From NCBI GenBank assembly GCA_016711085.1, contig JADJTR010000002.1, positions 62,001 through 126,000 on the forward strand: a DNA stretch of 64,000 nucleotides. The letters run 5' to 3'. The notes below the pieces were generated by a model that was not told where the DNA came from, made no database searches, and saw only the letters and a list, made by a program, of their open reading frames with translations. Source of the stretch: Phyllobacteriaceae bacterium (GTDB taxonomy: Bacteria > Pseudomonadota > Alphaproteobacteria > Rhizobiales > Rhizobiaceae). Below are positions 18,173 to 28,535 of this stretch, in pieces. Both the position numbers and the translations under genes were made by a program. How positions within the stretch are numbered: the stretch's first letter is position 1; every line of letters begins with the position of its first letter.

Positions 18173-19165
18173 CAGTGCCCGGCTACGCGCCTTTCTCGAC
18201 CGGGAGGCGCGTTCGGCCGGGTTCGAAGCGATTGGCGTCGCTGCACCCGACGCCATTCCGCTTGCGCCGGAGCGCCTGAGCGCTTTTCTCGACGCCGGCT
18301 TTCAAGCAACCATGGACTGGCTGGCGGATCGGGCCGAAAAGCGCGCCGATCCCCGACGGCTTTGGCCTGAAGTTCGAAGCGTCGTGATGTTCGCCATGAA
18401 TTACGGGCCGGACGACGATCCGCTCGCCACCCTGACCTTGCGGAATCGGGCGGCGATTTCCGTCTATGCGCGAAATCGCGATTATCACGAGGTGATGAAG
18501 GGACGCCTGAAAACAATAGCCGGCAAATTGAAAGCGCGATCCGGCGCCGAGGTCAAGGTTTCGAAATCGCGCCGGACCCGCCGGAAACCGACCATTGCGG
18601 CCAGTGCATCGCCTGCCTCGACGCCTGTCCCACGCGGGCCTTTCCAGCCCCTTACCGGCTCGACGCGCGCCGCTGCATCTCCTATCTCACCATTGAGCAT
18701 GACGGGCCGATCCCGGCCGAATTCCGAGCCGCCATCGGCAACCGCATTTATGGCTGCGACGATTGCCTGGCGGCTTGCCCATGGAACAAGTTCGCCCGAT
18801 CCTCATCCGAAATAAAACTGAAGGCAAGGGCCGACAGGCGCGCGCCGCCGCTCTCCGGGTTGCTGGAGCTGGACGATACAGCGTTTCGGGCGAAGTTTTC
18901 CGGCTCCCCGGTCAAGCGCATTGGCCGCGACCGGTTCGTGCGCAATGCGCTGATCGCCGCCGGCAATTCCGGCGAACCATCGCTGACGCCTCCCTGCAAG
19001 GCTTTGCTCGACGACGCCTCGCCGATCGTGCGCGGCGCGGCGGTATGGGCGTTGTCGCGCCTCGCTCTACCCGCCGAATTCGCCGCGCTTGCCAAACGCC
19101 ATGCGACAACCGAAATGAACCCCGGGGTTCTGGCCGAATGGCGAGAGGGAGCGGTTAGATCATGA
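18153..19165 (+). CDS. queG: Epoxyqueuosine reductase, internally deleted
   Basis: QueG reduces epoxyqueuosine to queuosine in tRNA using cobalamin and two [4Fe-4S] clusters. The N-terminus (to EVKV near 18558) is normal. The iron-sulfur part is found two frames over: CGQCIACLDACP and CDDCLAACPW supply the cluster cysteines, and the C-terminal HEAT-like end finishes at 19165. About 40 residues expected between them, including the conserved proline-glutamate-lysine/GLGWxGK region, are missing at about 18560. As read, the gene could not work. Its start overlaps GST and its stop overlaps the next gene (ATGA). Confidence 0.9.
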
Positions 19166-20037
19166 GCGAAACTGTGTTCGTCTTCGGCGCCGGTTTTTCC
19201 GGCCGCGCCATCGCGAAAGCGGCGCGCGCCAAGGGCTGGCGGGTCTTCGGGACAACGCGTTCTCGCGACAGGTTCGCCGCGCTCGAGGCAGCCGGAGCGG
19301 AGCCTCTGGTTTTCGATGGCGCGAACATGAACGCCGCCGTCGCCGCCGCACTGGCGCAAGCCACGCTGCTCGTCGCGTCGATCGCGCCTGACGAAACGGG
19401 CGATCCGGCGCTCAACGCCGTGCGAGACGCAATGGCCGGCGCGAACATGCTGAAATGGATCGGCTATCTCTCGACCGTCGGCGTCTATGGCGACAAGGGC
19501 GGCGACTGGGTCGACGAGGCGACCGCGGTCAACCCGTCATCGGCGCGCTCGCGCCATCGGGCGCAGGCCGAAGCCGACTGGGTCGAATTGGCGGCGCGGC
19601 TGGGCCTGCCTCTCGCCATCCTGCGCCTTTCCGGTATTTACGGACCCGGACGAAATGCCTTGGATAACGTCGCCAACGGCGACGCCAAACGTGTCGTCAA
19701 ACCGGGCCAAGTGTTCAATCGCATTCATGTCGACGATATCGCCGGCGCGGCTCTGTTTCTGGCCGAGCGGCGCGAGAACGGCGTTTTCAACGTCACAGAC
19801 GATCTGCCCGCCCCGCCGCAAGACGTGGTCGAATTCGCCGCGACGCTGATGGGCGCGGCGGTTCCTCCGGCGGTCGCGTATGACGCCGCCGCCTTGTCGC
19901 CGATGGGCCGCTCCTTCTACGCCGAAAACAAGCGCGTTTCGAACGCGAAGCTGAAGGCGCTCGGCTATCGCTTCATTCATCCCGATTTCCGCGACGGGCT
20001 TGGCGCCATGTGGTCCGGCGGCGACTGGCGCCAATGA
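19162..20037 (+). CDS. NAD(P)-dependent epimerase/dehydratase-like protein
   Basis: A 291-aa extended SDR protein. It opens with a nucleotide-binding FGAGFSGRAIA motif, and YLSTVGVYGDKGG carries the serine/tyrosine region; the later LRLSGIYGPGRNALD is typical of the family. Relatives are annotated as YeeZ-like or epimerase-like with unknown substrate. It is coupled to queG by a 4-bp overlap. Confidence 0.88.
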   Translation: MSETVFVFGAGFSGRAIAKAARAKGWRVFGTTRSRDRFAALEAAGAEPLVFDGANMNAAVAAALAQATLLVASIAPDETGDPALNAVRDAMAGANMLKWIGYLSTVGVYGDKGGDWVDEATAVNPSSARSRHRAQAEADWVELAARLGLPLAILRLSGIYGPGRNALDNVANGDAKRVVKPGQVFNRIHVDDIAGAALFLAERRENGVFNVTDDLPAPPQDVVEFAATLMGAAVPPAVAYDAAALSPMGRSFYAENKRVSNAKLKALGYRFIHPDFRDGLGAMWSGGDWRQ

Positions 20038-20084
20038 GTGCGAGGTGGCACCGGGCCATTTTTTTGACAGAGTCGGGGCCTTGG

Positions 20085-20100
20085 TTAACGCTTTCCTAAC
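20085..20100 (+). promoter_or_regulatory. CtrA-like half-matched box upstream of mepA
   Basis: TTAA, seven bases, then CTAAC: one mismatch from the TTAA-N7-TTAAC consensus. It lies 50 bp before the mepA start in the only spacer between two genes of the same direction. It closely parallels the perfect box at 2020. Confidence 0.4.
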
Positions 20101-20149
20101 CGGGCGGGGACAGGGTCGGACCGGTTGGATTCGCCTCGGAGGCCGCTTG

Positions 20150-21061
20150 ATGATTGGCGCATGGATCAGGGCGGCCCTGACGGGTCTGGCGCTTGTCGTC
20201 GCCGATGGCGCGGCGGCCGAACAATTGGCCAAGACGGCCTTCGGCGGTCAAAAGCTGCCGGCGGCGGCCAAACCGCAGGTTTTCGGATTTTATTCCAAAG
20301 GCTGTTTCCAGGGCGGCGTCGCCATCGCCGTCGACGGCCCGCACTGGCAGGCGATGCGCCTGTCGCGCAACCGCCGCTGGGGCCATCCGCGCCTGATCGG
20401 CATGCTGGAGCGCCTGTCGCGCGACGGAGCGGGAGCCGGCTGGAACGGGCTGATGATCGGCGATATTTCGCAGCCGCGCGGCGGCCCGATGCTGTCCGGC
20501 CACGCTTCGCACCAGCTCGGTCTCGACGCCGACATCTGGTTCACGCCGATGCCCGACAAACGCCTGTCGCGCGACGAGCGAGAAAAAATGAGCGCCACAT
20601 CGATGCTGAAGGGCGACGGCCTCTATGTCGACGACCGGCTGTGGACGCCGGCGCACGAGGCGATCCTGCGCACCGCCGCCTCCTACAAGGAAGTCGAGCG
20701 CATCCTCGTCCATCCCGGCATCAAGAAAAAGCTGTGCGACACGGCCAAGGGCGACCGGGCGTGGCTGCGCAAGGTGCGCCCCTTCTGGGGGCATAACTAT
20801 CACTTCCACGTCCGCGTCTCCTGCCCGGCCGACAGCCCCGGCTGCAAGGGCCAGGAAACGCCGCCGAAGGGCGAGGGTTGCGATTCCTCGCTTGCCTGGT
20901 GGTTCACGGAAGAACCGTGGCGCAAAGCGGGCGGCCCGGAAAAGCCCAAGGCGCGCGACATCATGACCTTGTCGGCGCTGCCCGCCGCCTGCCGCGACGT
21001 GCTCGCCGCGCCCGACCCGGAATCGGAAGCGGCCGTCACCGTGACCGGCGGCCAGCCTTAG
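20150..21061 (+). CDS. mepA: Penicillin-insensitive murein endopeptidase
   Basis: A 303-aa exported LAS-type metallopeptidase with a signal peptide (about residues 1-23, ending GAAA). It cleaves D-Ala-mesoDAP cross-links in the periplasm. Zinc-binding motifs are present: GHASHQLGLDADIW and, near the C-terminus, HNYHFHVRV. Several cysteines (KGCFQGG, VSCPADSPGC) are consistent with disulfides. ATG at 20150 is preceded by CTCGGAGG. The CtrA-like box upstream would fit cell-cycle control of wall cutting. Confidence 0.95.
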   Translation: MIGAWIRAALTGLALVVADGAAAEQLAKTAFGGQKLPAAAKPQVFGFYSKGCFQGGVAIAVDGPHWQAMRLSRNRRWGHPRLIGMLERLSRDGAGAGWNGLMIGDISQPRGGPMLSGHASHQLGLDADIWFTPMPDKRLSRDEREKMSATSMLKGDGLYVDDRLWTPAHEAILRTAASYKEVERILVHPGIKKKLCDTAKGDRAWLRKVRPFWGHNYHFHVRVSCPADSPGCKGQETPPKGEGCDSSLAWWFTEEPWRKAGGPEKPKARDIMTLSALPAACRDVLAAPDPESEAAVTVTGGQP

Positions 21062-21185
21062 ATCCGGTCGTCATAGCGGCGCCGGGGCTTGGCGCGATCG
21101 GCGCTTTTCACCGCCGCGCGCCTCGTTTACACATTTGAACCGATTTACAACCCGGCGGCCGCACCGCCCGAATTGCGCCAGTGCC

Positions 21186-22202
21186 ATGACCGCTTCCGAT
21201 GCGCCGCTGCCCTTTCCCGTCCTGCTCGGCGACATTGGCGGGACCAACGCCCGGTTTTCGGTTCTTGAGGACCCGGATTCAGCGGCGCAGGCTTTCCCGA
21301 ACGCCCGCACGGCGGATTTCGCCACAATCGACGACGCCATCGGCGCGACGCTCCGCACTTCGCCGAAGGCCCGGCCGCGTTCGGCGGTCCTGGCCGTCGC
21401 CGGACCGGTCAATGGCGACGCCATACCGCTGACCAATTGTCCCTGGGTCGTGCGGCCGCGCCAGATGCTGGATGTTCTTGGCCTTGACGACATCGTCATC
21501 GTCAATGACTTCGAAGCGCAGGCGCTGGCGGTTTCGGCGCTCGGGCCGGAGCATCTTGTCGCCATCGGCGGCGGCAGGCCGGAGGCCGAGTCCAGCCGCG
21601 TCGTGCTGGGTCCTGGAACCGGGCTCGGCGTCGCCGGGCTGGTCCGGGCCCGCGGCATCTGGGTCCCGGTGCCGGGCGAAGGCGGCCATGTCGACCTCGG
21701 CCCGCGTTCGACGCGGGAAGCGGAAATCTTTGCCCATGTCGAAACCATCGAGGGGCGCATTTCGGCCGAGCAAATCCTGTGCGGGAGCGGTCTCGTTAAT
21801 CTTTACCGCGCGACCGCGGCGGCCAGCGGCCTTGCATCGAGGTTCAATGATCCGGCCGAGGTATCGGCGGCCGGCTTGACGGGGGAAGATGCCATCGCGG
21901 CCGAGACGCTGGCGCTATTCGCCGTTTTGCTTGGCCGACTTGCGGGCGACATGGCGCTGGTTTTCATGGGGCGCGGCGGCGTGTTCCTGACTGGCGGCAT
22001 TCCGCAGAAAATCCTGCCTGCCTTGCAAACCGGGGCATTCCGCGCCGCTTTCGACGACAAGGCTCCGCACGGCGCCTTGATGCGCACCATGCCGGTCTAT
22101 GCGGTCACCCACCCGCTCGCCGCCCTTGTCGGCCTCGCCGCCTTCGCGCGTCAACCGTCCGGCTACGCCGTGCGCATGCAGGGCAGGCGCTGGCGCAAAT
22201 GA
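21186..22202 (+). CDS. glk: Glucokinase
   Basis: A 338-aa ROK-related bacterial glucokinase (Glk family). It has the phosphate-binding LLGDIGGTNARF motif at residue 12, VAGPV, the catalytic-aspartate region IVNDFEAQA, GPGTGLGVAG and VPGEGGHVDLGPR. It phosphorylates glucose to glucose 6-phosphate with ATP. ATG at 21186 was chosen over an upstream TTG because it starts close to the phosphate loop. Confidence 0.95.
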   Translation: MTASDAPLPFPVLLGDIGGTNARFSVLEDPDSAAQAFPNARTADFATIDDAIGATLRTSPKARPRSAVLAVAGPVNGDAIPLTNCPWVVRPRQMLDVLGLDDIVIVNDFEAQALAVSALGPEHLVAIGGGRPEAESSRVVLGPGTGLGVAGLVRARGIWVPVPGEGGHVDLGPRSTREAEIFAHVETIEGRISAEQILCGSGLVNLYRATAAASGLASRFNDPAEVSAAGLTGEDAIAAETLALFAVLLGRLAGDMALVFMGRGGVFLTGGIPQKILPALQTGAFRAAFDDKAPHGALMRTMPVYAVTHPLAALVGLAAFARQPSGYAVRMQGRRWRK

Positions 22203-22309
22203 CGCGATTTTTCCGGTTTGCGACCATGGCCGCGCTTCTCAAGCCGAACCAACGCCTGTAAACGGGGCGCGGCGCGAAGCAACCGCGCCATCGAAATTGG
22301 GGCGAAGCG

Positions 22310-23131
22310 ATGAGCGCGGAATCTATGGGCCTCGTGGTCGTCGGCGCGGCCGGACGCATGGGCCTCACCCTGATCCGCGCCATCGCCGAGACGCCGGGCG
22401 TGCACCTTCACGGCGCCATCGAACGGCCGGGTTCAATCGCGATCGGTCACGACGCCGCCGGGCTCGCCGGCCTGTCACAGGGCAACGTCGCGGTCAGCGA
22501 CGACCCCGTGCCGGTTTTCGCCACCGCCGACGGCGTGCTCGACTTCACCGCGCCGGCGGCGACGGCGTCCTTCAGCGGTTACGCGGCGCAGGCGCGCATC
22601 GTCCATGTCATCGGCACGACCGGTTGCGGGCTGGAAACCGAGGCGGCCATCGCGGCGGCGGCGCGCCACACGGCAATCGTCAAATCGGGCAACATGAGCC
22701 TCGGCGTCAATCTTCTCGCCGCGCTGGTGCGCCAGGCGGCCCGGGCGCTCGGAACCGACTACGACATCGAAATCCTCGAAATGCACCACCGCGCCAAGGT
22801 CGACGCCCCGTCCGGCACGGCGTTGATGCTGGGTCAGGCGGCGGCCGACGGGCGCGGCATCGACCTTCACGCCAACAGCGTGCGCGGCCGCGACGGCCAT
22901 ACCGGGCCGCGGCCGGACGGCGCCATCGGCTTCGCCACTTTGCGCGGCGGCTCTGTCATCGGCGACCATTCGGCGATCTTCGCCGGCCCCGGCGAGCGAA
23001 TCACTCTCGGCCACCATGCCGACGACCGGGCGCTGTTCGCCAGGGGCGCGGTCAAGGCCGCCCTGTGGGCCTGGCACAGAAAGCCGGGCCTTTATTCCAT
23101 GTCCGACGTGCTCGGCCTCGCCGACGCGTAA
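22310..23131 (+). CDS. dapB: 4-hydroxy-tetrahydrodipicolinate reductase
   Basis: A 273-aa protein of the lysine/meso-DAP pathway that reduces HTPA with NAD(P)H. It shows the dinucleotide-binding VVGAAGRMG, IGTTGC, SGNMSLGVN and EMHHRAKVDAPSGTA, which holds the catalytic His pair and Lys. Length is normal. DAP made here feeds peptidoglycan. It is followed closely by gpmA. Confidence 0.97.
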   Translation: MSAESMGLVVVGAAGRMGLTLIRAIAETPGVHLHGAIERPGSIAIGHDAAGLAGLSQGNVAVSDDPVPVFATADGVLDFTAPAATASFSGYAAQARIVHVIGTTGCGLETEAAIAAAARHTAIVKSGNMSLGVNLLAALVRQAARALGTDYDIEILEMHHRAKVDAPSGTALMLGQAAADGRGIDLHANSVRGRDGHTGPRPDGAIGFATLRGGSVIGDHSAIFAGPGERITLGHHADDRALFARGAVKAALWAWHRKPGLYSMSDVLGLADA

Positions 23132-23151
23132 ACCCGTCAGGAGCATTGAAA

Positions 23152-23772
23152 ATGTCCGGAACCCCCGTGCTTGTCCGCCATGGCCAGAGCGAATGGAACC
23201 TGAAAAACCTGTTCACCGGCTGGCGCGACGTCGACCTGACCGAACAGGGCGTCGGCGAGGCCATCGCCGCCGGGCGCAAGCTCAAGGCGCGCGATCTTGC
23301 TTTCGACGTGGCGTTCACTTCCGACCTGAAGCGGGCGCAGCGCACGCTGGCGCTGATGTTGAGCGAGCTTGGCCAGGACGGCCTGGCGACGACCCGCGAT
23401 CTCGCTCTCAACGAGCGCGACTATGGCGATCTGTCCGGCCTCAACAAGGACGATGCGCGCAAGAAGTGGGGCGAGGAACAGGTGCACAAATGGCGCCGCT
23501 CCTACGACATCGCCCCGCCCGGCGGCGAAAGCCTCAAGGACACTGGCGCGCGCGTCTGGCCCTATTACCTCCACGTCATCCAGCCGCATGTGCTGCGCGG
23601 CGAGACGGTTCTGGTCGCGGCTCACGGCAATTCGCTGCGCGCGCTGATCATGGCGCTCGACGGCATGACGCCGGAGCAGGTGGTCAAGACCGAACTCGCC
23701 ACGGGCGTGCCGGTCATTTACCGGCTCAACGCCGATTCGACCGTCGCCTCGAAGGAAATCCTCGCCGGCTGA
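23152..23772 (+). CDS. gpmA: 2,3-bisphosphoglycerate-dependent phosphoglycerate mutase
   Basis: A 206-aa histidine phosphatase-fold enzyme of glycolysis and gluconeogenesis. It starts with LVRHGQSEWN, the phosphorylated histidine, followed by FTGWRDVDLT, and has ERDYGDLSG and the second histidine in VAAHGNSLRA. It is the short form of about 206 aa usual in alphaproteobacteria. TCAGGAG precedes the ATG. dapB-gpmA pairing is common in Hyphomicrobiales. Confidence 0.97.
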   Translation: MSGTPVLVRHGQSEWNLKNLFTGWRDVDLTEQGVGEAIAAGRKLKARDLAFDVAFTSDLKRAQRTLALMLSELGQDGLATTRDLALNERDYGDLSGLNKDDARKKWGEEQVHKWRRSYDIAPPGGESLKDTGARVWPYYLHVIQPHVLRGETVLVAAHGNSLRALIMALDGMTPEQVVKTELATGVPVIYRLNADSTVASKEILAG

Positions 23773-23825
23773 GCCCAGGCGCGTTGACAGCCGGCAACAC
23801 GGCCCTTATGTGCAGCGCGTCGCCT

Positions 23826-23910
<85 letters not shown>

Positions 23911-24114
23911 GCCGACCTCATCAACAGTACGGCAGCATATGTCGCCCGGCGACAGGAATCGGGTCGATCCGATCGGCTTCGTCCCGCTTGCGCAAACGGC
24001 CCAATTCGGGTGCACCCTGTTGTTCGCCGAAAAACCGCAATATCCTGCGATGGAACGGAATCGGAGGGTCGAATGCCTGCGACTGCAAAGAAGCCGGACG
24101 CCTACGGTCGTTGA

Positions 24115-25680
24115 ATGTCTGCCGTCGGCCGCCAAAGAGGATATCCGGCCGGAATCCTTGCGTGTTTATGCCGGGGATTTGCGACGCGATTGTCCCGTCT
24201 TCTGCAGACGCGCCGCAATGCGGCGGCGTTGGCTGCTTTTGCCTATTTTCACTTCGCGGCGGCAGCCTTTGCCTTCAACGCCTTTCCGGGCGAAACGCTC
24301 ACCGGGAATGGTTCGATCGTGCGATCGAATGTCGGCGCGACAAGCGAAGCAGGCGAACCGATCGCCTCTGCTCCGGGAAACACCATGTGGTATTCCTGGA
24401 CCGCGCCGGCCAACGGCCGCCTGACCGTCGGCACCTGCAACCAGACGGCCGGACCAACAACGACTTTCGACACATGGGTTCGGGTGTTCACCGGCAGCGC
24501 GGTCAATGCGCTGACGTCGCTGAGTTCGGTCAACAACACGACTGGCTGCACGACCGGCGCTGGCGCCAATACCGGTTCGGTCGTTTCCATCGCGGTCACC
24601 TCCGGCACGACCTACCGTATCCAGGTGGACGGGCGGCTGGCGCAGACCGGAACATTCCTGCTCCATTACGGCCTTGCCGGCCTGACCGTCAACGTAACCG
24701 ACGGATCGGCGACGGAGGGCGGCGATACCGCGTCTTTCACTGTCGTTCTCAACACGGTTCCCTCGGCAAACGTGACCGTCAGCGTTGGCACGAGCCCGCA
24801 ATGCACACGTTCGCCGACATCGCGGACCTTCACGCCGACCAATTGGGCGACGCCGCAGACCTTCACCATCACCGCGACGAACGACACGCTATACGAGGGC
24901 ATTCACAGTTGCACACAGGCGTCGGTCACCGCGAGCGGCGACGGCTACACGGGAGTCACAGCCACACCGCCGACCATCATCGTCAATGACAACGACCCGG
25001 CGAATTTCACCATCGTCAAATCGGCCAGCGCCGCCAATGTCACGGCGCCGGGCGTCATCACCTACACGATCGTTGTCGACAATATCTCGGCCGGCAACCT
25101 GACGATCCCGGTGATGACCGACGCGCTGAATCAGGGCGGATCGCCGCGAACCCTGGCCTCCGGACCGACACTGGCTTCTGGCGATACGGACGGCGACAAC
25201 CGCGTCGATGCGACGGAAACCTGGACCTACACGGCCACCTACACCGTGACACAGAGCGACATCGACAATGGTTCGACGTTCTCGAATATCGCGACTTTCG
25301 ATGTGGCGCAGAGCGGGCCGATCCCGTCCAACGCCGCAACGACCACAGTCACGCAGTCGCCATCGCTGAGCACAGTCAAATCGGCGGACGGCGCCAGTCT
25401 AGCCGGCAATGTGCCAGTCGGTCATGTCGTCACTTACACCTATGCGGTCACCAATTCCGGCAACGTCACGATCGCCGATATCGCGCTTTCCGATCTGCAT
25501 GACGGGCTTGGTTCGCCGCCGGTCCCGGGGACCGAAACCCTGAGCGATGTCGCACCTCTCGGCGATTCGAGCGATGCCACGCCCAATAACGGCGTCTGGT
25601 CGTCGCTGAAGCCCGGCGACACGGCGACATTCACGGCGACCTATACGATCACGCAGGACGATGTCGACCAGAGGCAGTAG
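24115..25680 (+). CDS. DUF11/Calx-beta repeat surface protein, cut off at its 3' end
   Basis: A 521-aa open frame. A signal peptide precedes AAAAFAFN near residue 54. A DUF-like beta domain follows (TMWYSWTAP, then many Thr/Ser/Asn). A Calx-beta repeat lies around residues 190-300 (TEGGDTASF ... NDND), then two DUF11 repeats of about 115 residues with the KSA...G.v.tYt pattern. The second repeat stops at ITQDDVDQRQ, where the first reads ITQSDIDNGS-like, so the end is abrupt and any C-terminal anchor or secretion signal is absent. Such proteins are large secreted adhesin-like surface molecules. Threonine/serine-rich composition and position after tRNA-Leu suggest an acquired islet. Bases 23911-24114 hold no recognisable gene. 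Confidence 0.8.
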   Translation: MSAVGRQRGYPAGILACLCRGFATRLSRLLQTRRNAAALAAFAYFHFAAAAFAFNAFPGETLTGNGSIVRSNVGATSEAGEPIASAPGNTMWYSWTAPANGRLTVGTCNQTAGPTTTFDTWVRVFTGSAVNALTSLSSVNNTTGCTTGAGANTGSVVSIAVTSGTTYRIQVDGRLAQTGTFLLHYGLAGLTVNVTDGSATEGGDTASFTVVLNTVPSANVTVSVGTSPQCTRSPTSRTFTPTNWATPQTFTITATNDTLYEGIHSCTQASVTASGDGYTGVTATPPTIIVNDNDPANFTIVKSASAANVTAPGVITYTIVVDNISAGNLTIPVMTDALNQGGSPRTLASGPTLASGDTDGDNRVDATETWTYTATYTVTQSDIDNGSTFSNIATFDVAQSGPIPSNAATTTVTQSPSLSTVKSADGASLAGNVPVGHVVTYTYAVTNSGNVTIADIALSDLHDGLGSPPVPGTETLSDVAPLGDSSDATPNNGVWSSLKPGDTATFTATYTITQDDVDQRQ

Positions 25681-25700
25681 CGCGCCGCATCTGCCGGAAT

Positions 25701-26231
25701 TCACTTCGCCTTGGGGCGAAAGGCGGCGCAGATGGCGGGATCGGTGTCGATGCGGGCCGCGCCGATCAGGTCGAGGCAATAGGGGATGGCCGGAAACACC
25801 GCGTCGAGGCAGGTGCGGATGGCGTTGGGGCTGCCCGGCATGTTGACGATCAGCGTCCTGCCGCGCGTGCCTGCGGTCTGGCGCGACAGGATGGCGGTCG
25901 CCACTTCCCTCAGGCTGGCGGCGCGCATGGCCTCGCCGAAACCCGGCAGCTCCTTTTCCATCACCCGTTTCATCGCCTCGGGCGTCAGGTCGCGCGGCGC
26001 AGGCCCGGTGCCGCCGGTGGTGAGCACGAGGTCGGCGCTGCCCTCGTCGCAGATCGCGGCAAGCGCCTCTGCCACGCTGTCAACGCCATCAGGGACAACG
26101 ATGCGCTCGGTCTTATAGGGTGACGTCAGCGCCGCCTTCAGCCAGGCTTCGATGGCCGGGCCGGAACGATCCTCATAGACGCCGGCTGAGGCGCGATCCG
26201 AAATGGTGAGAATGGCGATGCGGGCGGTCAT
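25701..26231 (-). CDS. mog: Molybdopterin adenylyltransferase (MogA/MoaB family)
   Basis: A 176-aa MogA-type protein that adenylylates molybdopterin before molybdenum insertion. It shows ILTISDRASAGVYEDRSGP at the N-terminus, LTTGGTGPAPRDLTPE in the active site and NMPGSPNA near the C-terminus. The start at 26231 matches the family N-terminus. The truncated DUF11 gene ends 20 bp past its stop on the other strand. It is divergent from trpF. Confidence 0.93.
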   Translation of the reverse strand: MTARIAILTISDRASAGVYEDRSGPAIEAWLKAALTSPYKTERIVVPDGVDSVAEALAAICDEGSADLVLTTGGTGPAPRDLTPEAMKRVMEKELPGFGEAMRAASLREVATAILSRQTAGTRGRTLIVNMPGSPNAIRTCLDAVFPAIPYCLDLIGAARIDTDPAICAAFRPKAK

Positions 26232-26331
26232 GGTCGAACTCCTCGCCTCGCCTCTACCACGACCGGCTCGCCGCGCGCCAGAAAAGCGATTTTTCTCGAC
26301 TCGAAGGCCACGCCGCCGTAATCGCCGTGGC

Positions 26332-26981
26332 ATGAGACCAGAAGTGAAAATCTGCGGCCTGTCGACGCCGGAAACGGTCGCCGCTGCTCTGGAGCATGGC
26401 GCAAGCCATGTCGGTTTCATCTTTTTTCCGCCGAGCCCGCGCTTCGTCACGCCGCAAAAGGCCGGCGAATTGCGGCAGGCGGCCACTGGCCGGGCCAAGG
26501 CGGTGGCGGTGACCGTCGACGCCGACGACGCCTTTCTCGACGTCATCGTCGAAAAAATGCGCCCCGACATGCTGCAACTACATGGCAAGGAGACGCCGGG
26601 CCGCGTCGCGGACGTGAAGGCGCGCCACGGCCTGCTGGTGATGAAGGCGATCGCGGTCAGCGAGGCCGACGATCTCGACGCCGTCGCGCCCTACCGCGGC
26701 GTCGCCGACCGTTTCCTGTTCGACGCCAAGCCGCCGAAGGACGCCAAATTGCCCGGCGGCAACGGCCTGCCCTTCGACTGGCGGCTTTTGGCCGCCCTTG
26801 ACCCCGGTCTCGATTACATGCTTTCCGGAGGCGTCAATGCCGGCAATGTCGGCGAGGCGATCCGCCTCATCGACCCGCCCGGGCTCGACATTTCGTCGGG
26901 TGTCGAAAGCGCGCCGGGAGCGAAGGATATCGACCTGATCGCCGGTTTTTTCGCGGCCGTCCGCGCCGCCAGGAGCACTTG

Positions 26982-26982
<1 letters not shown>
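26332..26982 (+). CDS. trpF: Phosphoribosylanthranilate isomerase
   Basis: A 216-aa TIM-barrel enzyme that isomerises PRA to CdRP, the third committed step of tryptophan synthesis. It begins EVKICGLSTPET with the catalytic Cys, has GFIFFPPSPR, QLHG with the following loop, DAKPP, and the phosphate-binding LSGGVNAGNV and DISSGVE. Its stop overlaps the trpB start (TGATG). Confidence 0.97.
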
Positions 26983-28202
<1,220 letters not shown>

Positions 28203-28209
28203 GCGGCCG

Positions 28210-28535
28210 ATGACGATCATCTACCACAATCCCGCCTGCGGCACGTCGCGCAACACTCTGGCGATGATCCGCGCCGCCGGCATCGAGCCAGGTCGATAAA
28301 AGCCGCGAGGGGGCTGAAAAAGCTGCAGCGGGCGCCCGCGCCCTGTTGCGCGAAAGGGCCCCGCCGACTGGCCTTGCGACGGGCCGACACGAGACGGCCT
28401 CCACCCCTGCCGGATGCGTCACCAAAAGGCGGGCGCTGCCGACCGGGAAAGTCCTCGACCTGGCCGAAGGGGGCGCAACTTGCCAAGGAAGACGGCGAGG
28501 TCGTCAAGTCCGCCAAAGGGAAAGCCCGCCCATGA
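28210..28535 (+). pseudogene. arsC-type arsenate reductase remnant
   Basis: The ATG at 28210 begins a convincing ArsC N-terminus (TIIYHNPACGTSRNTLA, with the catalytic Cys) that stops after 29 codons. Further pieces of the same family follow in changing frames: SREGAEK and ALLRERAPP, then KVLDLAEG, then QLAKEDGEVV up to a TGA at 28533-28535 that overlaps the trpA start. The whole is about 326 bp where about 420 is usual. Loss is spread over many small gaps rather than one break. Intact members reduce arsenate or related substrates with glutathione and glutaredoxin. Either it is a decayed gene or this stretch was sequenced very badly. Confidence 0.8.
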
